This document shows, piece after piece, positions 13,057 to 20,033 of a DNA stretch of 20,351 bases; within the stretch, counting starts at the first letter, position 1; each line of letters starts with the position of its first letter. This DNA is from Thioalkalivibrio sp. (GTDB lineage: Bacteria > Pseudomonadota > Gammaproteobacteria > Ectothiorhodospirales > Ectothiorhodospiraceae), in assembly GCA_003555285.1 (NCBI GenBank), contig PWGH01000249.1, positions 1 to 20,351 of the forward strand, given 5' to 3'. Under the pieces are notes generated by a model that was not told where the DNA came from, did not search any database, and worked only from the letters and a program-made list of their open reading frames with translations. The position numbers and the translations under genes were made by a program.

Positions 13057-14487
13057 ATGGACCTGAACCGATTCACCGCGCTTTCCGACACCGCTTGGAA
13101 ACTCGAGCCCTACGGCGCCATGCGGGTACCGGTGATCATCTACGGAGACGCGGACTTGATCCGCGACATGGACGACAAGGTCGCCGAACAGGCGGCCAAC
13201 GTCGCCATGCTGCCGGGGATCGTCGCGGCCTCGTATGTGATGCCGGATGCCCATTGGGGCTACGGCTTTCCGATCGGCGGCGTCGCCGCCTTCGACCCGC
13301 AGTTGGGCGGCGTGGTCTCCGCAGGCGGAGTCGGCTTCGACGTCTCCTGCGGCGTGCGTACTCTGACTACCGGGCTGCATCGCGCGGCGATCGATGCGGT
13401 CAAGTCCGAGCTCGCGGATGCGTTGTTCGCGACCATTCCCGCCGGGGTCGGGAGCACCGGAAGGATCACGCTCGATGCCACAGCGATGACCGACATGCTG
13501 CGCGGCGGCGCGGCCTGGGCGGTCGATCAGGGTTACGGCGTCGCGGCCGATCTGGAGCGGATCGAGGAGGGCGGCTGCATGGCGGGGGCCGAGCCAGACA
13601 ACGTGTCGCCGCAGGCGCGCAAGCGGCAGCGCCGGGAGATGGGGACCCTGGGGAGTGGCAACCATTACCTCGAGGTGCAGCAGGTCACCCAAATCTTCGA
13701 TACGAAGACCGCGGCGGCCTTCGGGCTCTTCGAGGACCAGATCGTGATCACCATCCATTGCGGCTCGCGAGGCCTTGGGCATCAGATCGGTACCGAGTTC
13801 CTGCGCGAGATGGTGGGGGCCGCGCCGGGCCTGGGGATCCACCTGCCGGAGCGGGAACTGGCCTGCGCACCGATCGAATCCGAGCTCGGCCAGCGCTACC
13901 TGGGCGCGATGCGCGCGGCGATCAATTGTGCGCTCGCAAACCGCCAGATCCTGACCCACCTGACCCGCGAGACCGTGGCCACGATGCTTCCGCAGGCGGA
14001 ACTCGAGCTGCTGTACGACGTTTCGCACAACACCTGCAAGCACGAACGCCACGCGGTCGAGGGCGAGGTGCGCGAACTGTACCTTCATCGCAAGGGGGCG
14101 ACCCGGGCGCTGGGCCCCGGGCATCCGGATCTCCCGCCGGCATTGCGGGACGTGGGTCAGCCGGTGCTGATCGGCGGCTCGATGGGGACGGGCTCCTACA
14201 TCCTGGTCGGCACGCCGGCCAGTGAGAACCGTTCCTTCAGTTCCGCCTGCCACGGCGCCGGACGGGCGATGAGCCGGCATCAGGCGACGCGCCAGTGGCG
14301 CGGGCGGCAGCTGGTCGACGAATTGGCGGCTCGGGGCATCCTCATTCGCAGTCCCAGCCTGCGCGGCGTGGCGGAAGAGGCGCCGGGAGCCTACAAGGAC
14401 ATCCATCGGATCGCACAGGCGACCGAGGCGGCCGGCCTGGCGCGCCGGGTGGCCCGGGTGGAACCGGTGATCTGCATCAAGGGCTAG
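13057..14487 (+). CDS. rtcB: RtcB, 3'-phosphate/5'-hydroxyl RNA ligase
   Basis: RtcB joins RNA 2',3'-cyclic phosphate or 3'-phosphate ends to 5'-OH ends using GTP and Mn(II). The 476-aa protein carries the full metal site: Asp95 and Cys98 in GVGFDVSCGVR, His203 in GSGNHYLE, His234 in HCGSRGLGHQ, and His324 with Asn325 in YDVSHNTCKHE. His399 in ACHGAGR is the expected guanylylated histidine. The start at 13057 has GGAGG at 13043-13047; the frame is open further upstream to 12505, but that part overlaps archease in another frame and shows no homology. It is read with archease, 143 bases behind it, and no rtcA or rtcR lies nearby. Its last 11 bases overlap the end of the convergent ogt gene. Confidence 0.96.
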   Translation: MDLNRFTALSDTAWKLEPYGAMRVPVIIYGDADLIRDMDDKVAEQAANVAMLPGIVAASYVMPDAHWGYGFPIGGVAAFDPQLGGVVSAGGVGFDVSCGVRTLTTGLHRAAIDAVKSELADALFATIPAGVGSTGRITLDATAMTDMLRGGAAWAVDQGYGVAADLERIEEGGCMAGAEPDNVSPQARKRQRREMGTLGSGNHYLEVQQVTQIFDTKTAAAFGLFEDQIVITIHCGSRGLGHQIGTEFLREMVGAAPGLGIHLPERELACAPIESELGQRYLGAMRAAINCALANRQILTHLTRETVATMLPQAELELLYDVSHNTCKHERHAVEGEVRELYLHRKGATRALGPGHPDLPPALRDVGQPVLIGGSMGTGSYILVGTPASENRSFSSACHGAGRAMSRHQATRQWRGRQLVDELAARGILIRSPSLRGVAEEAPGAYKDIHRIAQATEAAGLARRVARVEPVICIKG

Positions 14488-15076
14488 ACGCTACCGATTC
14501 GGCTGCGGGGCTGGGGCTGACTGCCAACGCCCTGCGTTCGGCGTCCAGCAACGCGATCTTGTAGCGGATACCCCAGTGATAGCCGGCCAGTGCCCCGTCC
14601 TGGCGGACCACCCGATGACACGGAATCACCACGGCCAGCGGGTTCGCCGCGCAGGCGCCGGCAACGGCCCGGACCGCGCGGGGCGCTCCGATCTGCGCGG
14701 CGATCTGGCTGTAACTCCGGGTCTCGCCGAAGGGGATCTCGCACAGGGCCTGCCAGACGCGTTGCTGAAACGGCGTGCCGTGCACGTCGAGCGGGAGCTC
14801 GAGGCCCTCGCGCGGACGTTCCAGGAACGCCATGACCCGGTGGATCCGTCGTTCGAAGTCGCCGCCCCCGGTGTGCGCTGCGGCCGCCGGCCAGTGGCTG
14901 CGCAGGTCCCCGATCAGCACCTCGGGCGCGTCGCCCAGCGACAGTGCACACAAACCGTGCGCGCCCTCGGCCAGCAACACCCATCCACCCAGCGCTGCGC
15001 GCAGCGCGTATTGGACGGGTGCGGATGCGCGCGTCCGGCGGGCGGGCCCACCGGTGTGGCTGTGCCGTGGGTCCAT
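14477..15076 (-). CDS. ogt: Methylated-DNA-protein-cysteine methyltransferase, Ada C-terminal/Ogt type
   Basis: The protein removes O6-methylguanine (and O4-methylthymine) damage by moving the methyl group irreversibly to its own cysteine. The active site PCHRV holds Cys153, preceded by the DNA-binding helix RAVRAVAGACAANPLAVVIP and followed by GALAGYHWGIRYKIALLDAE. The upstream segment GTPFQQRVWQALCEIPFGETRSYSQIA is also diagnostic. At 199 aa it equals a stand-alone methyltransferase; the wording resembles the Ada C-terminal half, but no Ada-type zinc or AraC domain is present. The stop lies inside rtcB's 3' end (14477-14487), a convergent overlap of 11 bases. Confidence 0.93.
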   Translation of the reverse strand: MDPRHSHTGGPARRTRASAPVQYALRAALGGWVLLAEGAHGLCALSLGDAPEVLIGDLRSHWPAAAAHTGGGDFERRIHRVMAFLERPREGLELPLDVHGTPFQQRVWQALCEIPFGETRSYSQIAAQIGAPRAVRAVAGACAANPLAVVIPCHRVVRQDGALAGYHWGIRYKIALLDAERRALAVSPSPAAESVASSP

Positions 15077-15084
15077 GGTTGAAC

Positions 15085-16068
15085 CTAGAGCCCGGCCTCG
15101 AAGATCAGGTAGGTCTGGTGGAGATTGCGCCGGTGCCAGGCATCGAAGTGCAGCAGATGCTCGAAGGCCGGCTGATCGGCCAGGCGCTCGACGGTTTCAT
15201 CCAGCGTCTCCCAGTCCTCGATGCCGGCACGCACCCCCTCGACCAGCACCTCGAGGTAGTCGCCGGCGTCGCGTCGGGCGGTGGCCATGTCGGTGGCCTC
15301 GCCGTGTCCGGGAACGACGATCGCCGGGTCCCAGGCCTCCAGTTGGCGAAAATTCTCGAGTTTGCCGGCGGGATCGCTCCAGGCATGGATACCGACGATG
15401 CGCTGGGTGTAGACGACGTCTCCGGTAAAGACCACGCGCTCTTCGGGCACGTGCACCATGATGTCGCCGGGAAAGTGCGCGTGGGCGATGTAATGCAGCT
15501 CGATGCGCGTACCGCCGAGTTCCAGCACGTGCTGATCGGCATCGACCGGATCCGGCGCGACGGTGGGCACGGTGCCGGCCATCGCCGCTTCACCCAGGGT
15601 TCGCGTCGAGCGGTTCATGTGGGAGGCGCCGTAGTCCAACTGGGTGCTGGCGGTGCGGGCGAGGGCGACGATCTCGGCCCCCTGATCCAGAAACCAGCCA
15701 TTGCCCAGCCAGCGGTGGTCCTGGCTGCCCAGATTGACCACGTGGGTGATCGGCTGGTCGGTCACCGTGGCCACGGCCTCGGCGATGCGCTCGGCGACGT
15801 GGGCATTGGGTCCGCTGTCGATCAACACGACGCCGGCGTCGGTCACCACGAAGCCGGTGTTGTTGTTCATGCCCAGGTTGATGGGTTCACGAGCTTCGAT
15901 CGAGCCGTAGAAATAATAAACCCGCTCGGTCAACTGAACCGGTTCCAGGATCTCGTCGATTGAACGATCGGTGTCCGCCTGGGCGAACGCGAGCGGGGCG
16001 GTGGACAAGGCCAGCAGGCAGGCCAGTCCGGTGAATGCGCGTGTTCCTGATCGGGAATCGGTGTCCAT
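15085..16068 (-). CDS. Exported metallo-beta-lactamase-fold hydrolase with altered metal motif
   Basis: The 327-aa product opens with a Sec signal peptide (TRAFTGLACLLALSTAPLAFA, cleavage likely after AFA near residue 29), so it should act in the periplasm. The rest has the MBL fold: VVLIDSGPNAHVAERIAEAV, the metal-loop region THVVNLGSQDHRWLGNGWF, HAHFPGDIMV, FTGDVVY and VPGHGE. In the metal loop the canonical HxHxDH is replaced by LGSQDH, keeping only Asp and the last His; the other three ligand motifs remain. It resembles SoxH-like and quinoprotein-relay MBL proteins, but the substrate is unknown. I chose ATG 16068 over 16122 because the signal peptide starts there. Confidence 0.82.
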   Translation of the reverse strand: MDTDSRSGTRAFTGLACLLALSTAPLAFAQADTDRSIDEILEPVQLTERVYYFYGSIEAREPINLGMNNNTGFVVTDAGVVLIDSGPNAHVAERIAEAVATVTDQPITHVVNLGSQDHRWLGNGWFLDQGAEIVALARTASTQLDYGASHMNRSTRTLGEAAMAGTVPTVAPDPVDADQHVLELGGTRIELHYIAHAHFPGDIMVHVPEERVVFTGDVVYTQRIVGIHAWSDPAGKLENFRQLEAWDPAIVVPGHGEATDMATARRDAGDYLEVLVEGVRAGIEDWETLDETVERLADQPAFEHLLHFDAWHRRNLHQTYLIFEAGL

Positions 16069-16151
16069 CGATTTTCGCCTTGATGAAGTGAACGACGGTA
16101 ATCTAGACGTTGCCGAGACCACACCTTATTCCCCTTGTGTGCGATCCGGTT

Positions 16152-16169
16152 TTGTCAGGCGCCTGACAA
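16152..16169. promoter_or_regulatory. 18-bp perfect palindrome, candidate operator
   Basis: TTGTCAGGC (16152-16160) is followed directly by its reverse complement GCCTGACAA (16161-16169), a perfect 18-base palindrome without a loop. It lies 84 bases before the start of the minus-strand MBL gene, in the gap shared with the divergent phosphatase gene. It looks like a dimeric regulator's binding site; the regulator cannot be named. Confidence 0.6.
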
Positions 16170-16206
16170 CTGCGAACCTCTGAGCTCGCAGGGGATGGGC
16201 CGGTCC

Positions 16207-16248
16207 GCTTGATGGCGTGCCATGCCACTCGGGATGCTTGATGGCGTG
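16207..16248 (+). repeat. Direct repeat of 13 bp with 29-bp period
   Basis: GCTTGATGGCGTG occurs at 16207-16219 and again at 16236-16248. The intervening sequence is not alike. The rest of the 16170-16445 gap has no feature I can name apart from the ribosome-binding site of the next gene. Confidence 0.7.
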
Positions 16249-16445
16249 TGCGGTGAGGGTCATTGGTGTTGGACGTGGTCCTCGACGGGAAGGTGCGTGC
16301 CGGCCGTAACCATGGGGCGCTTGAGGGAATAGTTTGGACGCTGTGACGTCGAGTATGCGTAGTCGTTGTGTCGGAACGCCGCGCCCGGCTCGCCGGTACC
16401 CGGAACACCCATTCCCGAATGCCTTTCATACCCAGGAGCAAATTC

Positions 16446-17042
16446 ATGAGAACCACCTCGATCGCCCGCTGCATTCCGCTGGTGCTTTCCAGCCTGACCC
16501 TGATGGTGGGAACCAGCGGTGCGCTGGCCGCCGAGGAGGAGGCCCTGTGGGCTGCGCTTGCCGAAGGGGGCAAGGTGGTGATGCTGCGTCATGCCCAGTC
16601 CGCCGAGGCCACGCCCGAGGTTTCGATGCACCTGTCGGCCGACGGGGATTGCAGCCAGGAACAGGATCTGAGTCCGGAAGGGCAGATGCAGGCCGAGCGT
16701 CTGGGCGAACGGCTTCGCGCGCAAGGCGTTGCCGTCGATACGGTGATGAGCAGCGAATACTGCAGGGCCCGTCAGACCGCACAGCGGGCGTTTGGCGATC
16801 ATCAGGCCTGGGGTGCGCTGAACCTGGTCGAAATGATGCCGGAATCGGAGGCCGAGTGGTTGATGGAGGACGTGCGCGAGCGGATCGGTGACTTCGCCGG
16901 CGAAGGCACGCTGATCCTGGTGAGCCATCGCAGCAACATCAACACCATCACCTTCCAGCAAACGGAGCCCGGCGATATGGTCGTGGTCGAGCCCGACGAC
17001 TTCGGCGGTTTCACCGTGCTGGGCACGATTGTCTCGGATTGA
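16446..17042 (+). CDS. Exported histidine phosphatase (SixA/phosphoglycerate-mutase-like branch)
   Basis: The 198-aa protein begins with a Sec signal peptide ending SGALA (cleavage near residue 28) and is therefore periplasmic or secreted. The histidine-phosphatase core follows: VVMLRHAQSA with the phospho-accepting His (RHA instead of the commoner RHG), LSPEGQMQAERLGERLRAQG, the SSEYCRARQTA element, and the second catalytic His in LVSHRSNINTI. The substrate is unknown; such exported members may act on phosphosugars or other phosphate esters rather than on phosphohistidine as cytoplasmic SixA does. ATG 16446 is preceded by CCAGGAG (about 7 bases of spacing), which decides it over ATG 16368. 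Confidence 0.88.
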   Translation: MRTTSIARCIPLVLSSLTLMVGTSGALAAEEEALWAALAEGGKVVMLRHAQSAEATPEVSMHLSADGDCSQEQDLSPEGQMQAERLGERLRAQGVAVDTVMSSEYCRARQTAQRAFGDHQAWGALNLVEMMPESEAEWLMEDVRERIGDFAGEGTLILVSHRSNINTITFQQTEPGDMVVVEPDDFGGFTVLGTIVSD

Positions 17043-17107
17043 ACCGACGGGTGTTCCGGCCGGAACCGACCGGGTGTTTCGGGCTGAACGGACGAATGTT
17101 GCAGACT
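17041..17107 (+). repeat. Degenerate 22-23-bp tandem repeat (3 units) after the phosphatase gene
   Basis: Units starting GAACCGACGGGTGTTCCGG (17041), GAACCGACCGGGTGTTTCGG (17063) and GAACGGACGAATGTTGCAGA (17086) follow one another with rising divergence. The first overlaps the stop codon of the phosphatase gene. It is weaker than the 15-bp arrays. Confidence 0.5.
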
Positions 17108-17146
17108 GACCGACACGGCGAGCGCACGGTCGATTCTCGCCTGTCA

Positions 17147-17175
17147 TTGCAAGGGTTCAACGAAACTTGTAGTGT
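17147..17175 (+). promoter_or_regulatory. Putative promoter of the ars operon
   Basis: TTGCAA (17147-17152) is followed after 17 bases by TAGTGT (17170-17175). Transcription from it would begin at or next to the arsR ATG (17182), implying a very short or absent leader. TTCAA-N6-TTGTA at 17156-17171 lies within it and may be part of an ArsR site. Both calls rest on pattern alone. Confidence 0.4.
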
Positions 17176-17181
17176 TGGTCC

Positions 17182-17586
17182 ATGGATCAGAGCCAAGCGA
17201 CGCGCATCTTCGAATCCTTGGCCTCCGGGGTGCGCCTGGAGGTCTTCCGGCTTCTGGTGCGTCAGGGTCCGGCGGGCATGGTGGCCGGCGAGATCGCGAC
17301 CACCCTGGATCTTCCGCCGACCAATTTGTCCTTCCACCTGAAGACCCTGACCCACGCGGGCCTGGTGACGGTGGTGCAGGAAGGCCGTTATCAGCGGTAT
17401 CGGGCGAACATGCCCTTGATGGTGAACCTGATCGGCTACCTGACCGAAGAATGCTGTGCCGGCGATCCGGGGCAGTGCGCCGGTCTGGGCGCCGATGGTC
17501 TGGGTCCCGATAGGCGGGGCGCCGATAGGGCTGTGTCCGAAGACCTTCCTTCGCCGAACCCCCGCCGGGTTCGCGCTCGATCCTGA
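17182..17586 (+). CDS. arsR: ArsR, arsenic-responsive repressor
   Basis: ArsR is a winged-helix dimer that leaves the ars promoter when As(III) binds cysteines. The core is ESLASGVRLEVFRLLVRQ, the recognition helix in LPPTNLSFHLKTLTHAGLV and the wing VVQEGRYQRYRA. Unlike E. coli ArsR, which uses cysteines in the DNA-binding helix, this protein has Cys91, Cys92 and Cys99 near the C-terminus (EECCAGDPGQC), the arrangement known for the Acidithiobacillus-type ArsR. The tail after residue 100 is non-conserved and encoded partly by a 15-bp repeat. It is the first gene of arsR-arsD-arsA-arsC. Confidence 0.93.
   Translation: MDQSQATRIFESLASGVRLEVFRLLVRQGPAGMVAGEIATTLDLPPTNLSFHLKTLTHAGLVTVVQEGRYQRYRANMPLMVNLIGYLTEECCAGDPGQCAGLGADGLGPDRRGADRAVSEDLPSPNPRRVRARS
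17485..17529. repeat. 15-bp tandem repeat (3 units) in the arsR tail
   Basis: CTGGGCGCCGATGGT, CTGGGTCCCGATAGG and CGGGGCGCCGATAGG run from 17485 to 17529 and encode a degenerate LGADG/LGPDR/RGADR series. They lie after the arsenic-binding cysteines, in the part of ArsR that is not conserved. Confidence 0.7.
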
Positions 17587-17668
17587 TCGGCCAGCGCGGA
17601 TGCGGATCCCGTGCGCCTCTTTCGTCGCGTCTAGTGCCCAACCCTTCAACCATTCATGGAGTCTCCCA

Positions 17669-18094
17669 ATGAACAACATCCAGGTATTCGATCCCTCGCT
17701 CTGCTGCAGCACCGGGGTTTGCGGCGTGGACGTCGACCAGCAGTTGGTGCAGTTCTCCGCGGACGTGGACTGGGCCCGGCGCAAGGGCATTGCGCTCGAA
17801 CGCTTCAATCTCGCGCAGCAGCCGATGGCCTTTGTCGAACACGCGCCGGTGCGCGTACTACTCGAGCGCTCCGGCGAAACGGCCCTGCCGGTGATCCTGG
17901 TGGACGGGGAGGTCGCGCTCGCCGGGCGCTATCCGAGTCGCGACGAGCTCGCCCGTTGGGCGGGGGTCGAGCTCGGCATCCCCGTGCGTGTGGCCGGCCC
18001 CGCCAGCGAGACCAGCGCGACGGAAGGACCCGATGCTGTGGCTGAGCCCGACTCCGCCGGATCCGGTTGCTGCGGCGGTGGCGGGAACTGCTGA
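17669..18094 (+). CDS. arsD: ArsD, arsenic metallochaperone for ArsA
   Basis: ArsD carries As(III) from cytosolic thiols to the ArsA ATPase. The 141-aa protein has the thioredoxin-like ArsD opening IQVFDPSLCCSTGVCG with Cys12, Cys13 and Cys18 at exactly the positions of the known As(III) site, then FNLAQQPMAFVEH and LPVILVDGEVALAGRYPSRDEL. The C-terminus adds a second cysteine group (Cys134, Cys135 and Cys141 in GCCGGGGNC), also seen in plasmid ArsD. ATG 17669 has GGAG about 7 bases upstream. Its stop overlaps the arsA start (TGATG at 18092-18096). Confidence 0.96.
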   Translation: MNNIQVFDPSLCCSTGVCGVDVDQQLVQFSADVDWARRKGIALERFNLAQQPMAFVEHAPVRVLLERSGETALPVILVDGEVALAGRYPSRDELARWAGVELGIPVRVAGPASETSATEGPDAVAEPDSAGSGCCGGGGNC

Positions 18095-19974
18095 TGGCGG
18101 ATCCGCACCTGCACTTTCTCACCGATCCCCCGCGCTATCTCTTCTTCACCGGCAAGGGTGGGGTCGGCAAGACCTCGATTGCCTGTGCCGCCGCGATTCA
18201 TCTGGCCGAGCAGGGCCGGCGCGTGTTGTTGGTGAGCACCGATCCGGCCTCGAATGTCGGTCAGGTCTTCGGGATCGAAATCGGCAATCGGCTGACCCCG
18301 GTTCCGATGGTTTCCGGACTCACAGCGCTCGAGATCGATCCGCAGCAGGCGGCGCAGGGGTACCGGGACAAGATCCTGGGGCCGGTGCGCGGCGTGCTGC
18401 CGGATGCGGTGGTCCTGGGTATCGAGGAACAGCTCTCCGGGGCCTGCACCACCGAGATCGCGGCCTTCGACGAGTTCACCGCGCTACTGACGGACTCCCA
18501 GGCCACGCAAGGCTTCGAGCACATCGTCTTCGATACCGCACCCACCGGGCACACGATCCGGTTATTGCAACTGCCCGGGGCCTGGAGCGGTTTCCTCGAG
18601 GCCGGCAAGGGTGATGCCTCGTGTCTCGGACCGCTGGCGGGCCTCGACAAGCAGCGGGCGCAGTATGCGGCCGCGGTGGCCGCGCTGGCCGACCCCGAGC
18701 GGACGCGCCTGGTGCTGGTGGCCCGGGCGCAGCAGGGCAGTCTGCGCGAGATCGCGCGCACGCACGACGAATTGGCCGCCATCGGTCTGAAGCGCCAGTA
18801 TCTGGTGGTCAACGGGGTGCTGCCGGACGCCGACGGTGCCGGCGATCCGCTGGCCGAAGCCATTCATCGGCGTGAACAGCAGGCGCTGGAGGCGATGGTG
18901 CCGGTGTTACGCGACCTGCCGCAGGACCGGCTGGCCTTGAAGCCCTTCAATCTGGTGGGCCTGGAGGCCCTGGGGCAGCTTTTCACCGAACAAGCGAGGG
19001 CCACGCGGGCGGCCGGTCCGGATTCCGCTGCACCTCGTTCGCCCGAGGCGCCGCCGCTGGTCGATCTCGTCGACGCGATCGCGGCGCAAGGCCATGGCCT
19101 GGTGCTGTTGATGGGCAAGGGTGGCGTGGGCAAGACCACGCTCGCGGCGAGCCTCGCGGTCACCCTGGCACAGCGGGGATTGCCGGTGCACCTCACCACC
19201 TCCGATCCGGCCGCGCACCTGTCGGAAACGCTGGCGGAGGAACTCGATACGCTGACGGTCAGCCGGATCGATCCGCTCGAGGAAACCGAACGCTACCGGC
19301 GCCACGTGCTGCAGAGCAAGGGGCAATCGCTGGATGCCGAAGGCCGGGCCCTGCTCGAGGAGGATCTGCGCTCTCCCTGCACCGAGGAGATCGCGGTATT
19401 CCAGGCCTTCTCGCGGATCATCCGGGAGGCGGCCGACAAGTTCGTGATCATGGATACCGCCCCCACCGGGCATACCCTGCTGCTGCTGGATGCGACCGGG
19501 GCCTATCATCGCGAGGTCTCGCGGCAGATGGGCGGTTCCGGCCTGCACTACACCACGCCGATGATGCAACTGCAGGATCCGGCGCAGACCCGGGTGCTGA
19601 TCGTCACCCTGCCGGAGACCACCCCGGTGCTGGAGGCGGCCAGTCTGCAATCGGATTTGCGCCGGGCGGGCATCGAGCCCTGGGCCTGGATCGTCAATCA
19701 GAGCATCGCTGCCACTATGACGACCTCGCCACTATTGCGCCAGCGCGCCGGCAACGAGGCGCCGCAGATCGCGCAGGTGGCCTCGACCCACGCCCGCCGC
19801 TATGCGGTGGTCCCGCTGTTGCGCGAGGAACCGGTCGGCCTCGCGCGTCTGCTGGAACTCGCCGGAGCCGAACGGGGTGGAAACGATCCCATCGGGGCAG
19901 CCGCTGAGCCTCGTGACCGCAAGCCCCTGGCCGGTGGTTGCGCCGGCGGTTGCTCCGGCGCTGCCGGGCATTGA
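18094..19974 (+). CDS. arsA: ArsA, arsenite-activated ATPase
   Basis: ArsA powers arsenite efflux with a membrane pump (ArsB), which is not in this window. The 626-aa protein is two homologous ATPase halves. The first has P-loop GKGGVGKT (residues 20-27) and DTAPTGHT; the second has P-loop GKGGVGKT (341-348) and DTAPTGHT again. The allosteric As(III) cysteines of E. coli ArsA (113, 172, 422) correspond to Cys118 (SGACTTE), Cys177 (ASCLGP) and Cys429 (SPCTEE). The start at 18094 is set by the TGATG overlap with arsD. The last 30 or so residues are an extra tail ending CAGGCSGAAGH. Confidence 0.97.
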   Translation: MADPHLHFLTDPPRYLFFTGKGGVGKTSIACAAAIHLAEQGRRVLLVSTDPASNVGQVFGIEIGNRLTPVPMVSGLTALEIDPQQAAQGYRDKILGPVRGVLPDAVVLGIEEQLSGACTTEIAAFDEFTALLTDSQATQGFEHIVFDTAPTGHTIRLLQLPGAWSGFLEAGKGDASCLGPLAGLDKQRAQYAAAVAALADPERTRLVLVARAQQGSLREIARTHDELAAIGLKRQYLVVNGVLPDADGAGDPLAEAIHRREQQALEAMVPVLRDLPQDRLALKPFNLVGLEALGQLFTEQARATRAAGPDSAAPRSPEAPPLVDLVDAIAAQGHGLVLLMGKGGVGKTTLAASLAVTLAQRGLPVHLTTSDPAAHLSETLAEELDTLTVSRIDPLEETERYRRHVLQSKGQSLDAEGRALLEEDLRSPCTEEIAVFQAFSRIIREAADKFVIMDTAPTGHTLLLLDATGAYHREVSRQMGGSGLHYTTPMMQLQDPAQTRVLIVTLPETTPVLEAASLQSDLRRAGIEPWAWIVNQSIAATMTTSPLLRQRAGNEAPQIAQVASTHARRYAVVPLLREEPVGLARLLELAGAERGGNDPIGAAAEPRDRKPLAGGCAGGCSGAAGH

Positions 19975-20033
19975 ATTCGACCTCCAACTGACCTCCAACG
20001 GGTCGTAGCGCGCGGCCGATCGAAAGGAAGCTT

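Noticed and set aside
13048..14406. 452-codon open frame on the minus strand inside rtcB
   Set aside because: It mirrors rtcB codons and lacks any family motif or ribosome-binding site.
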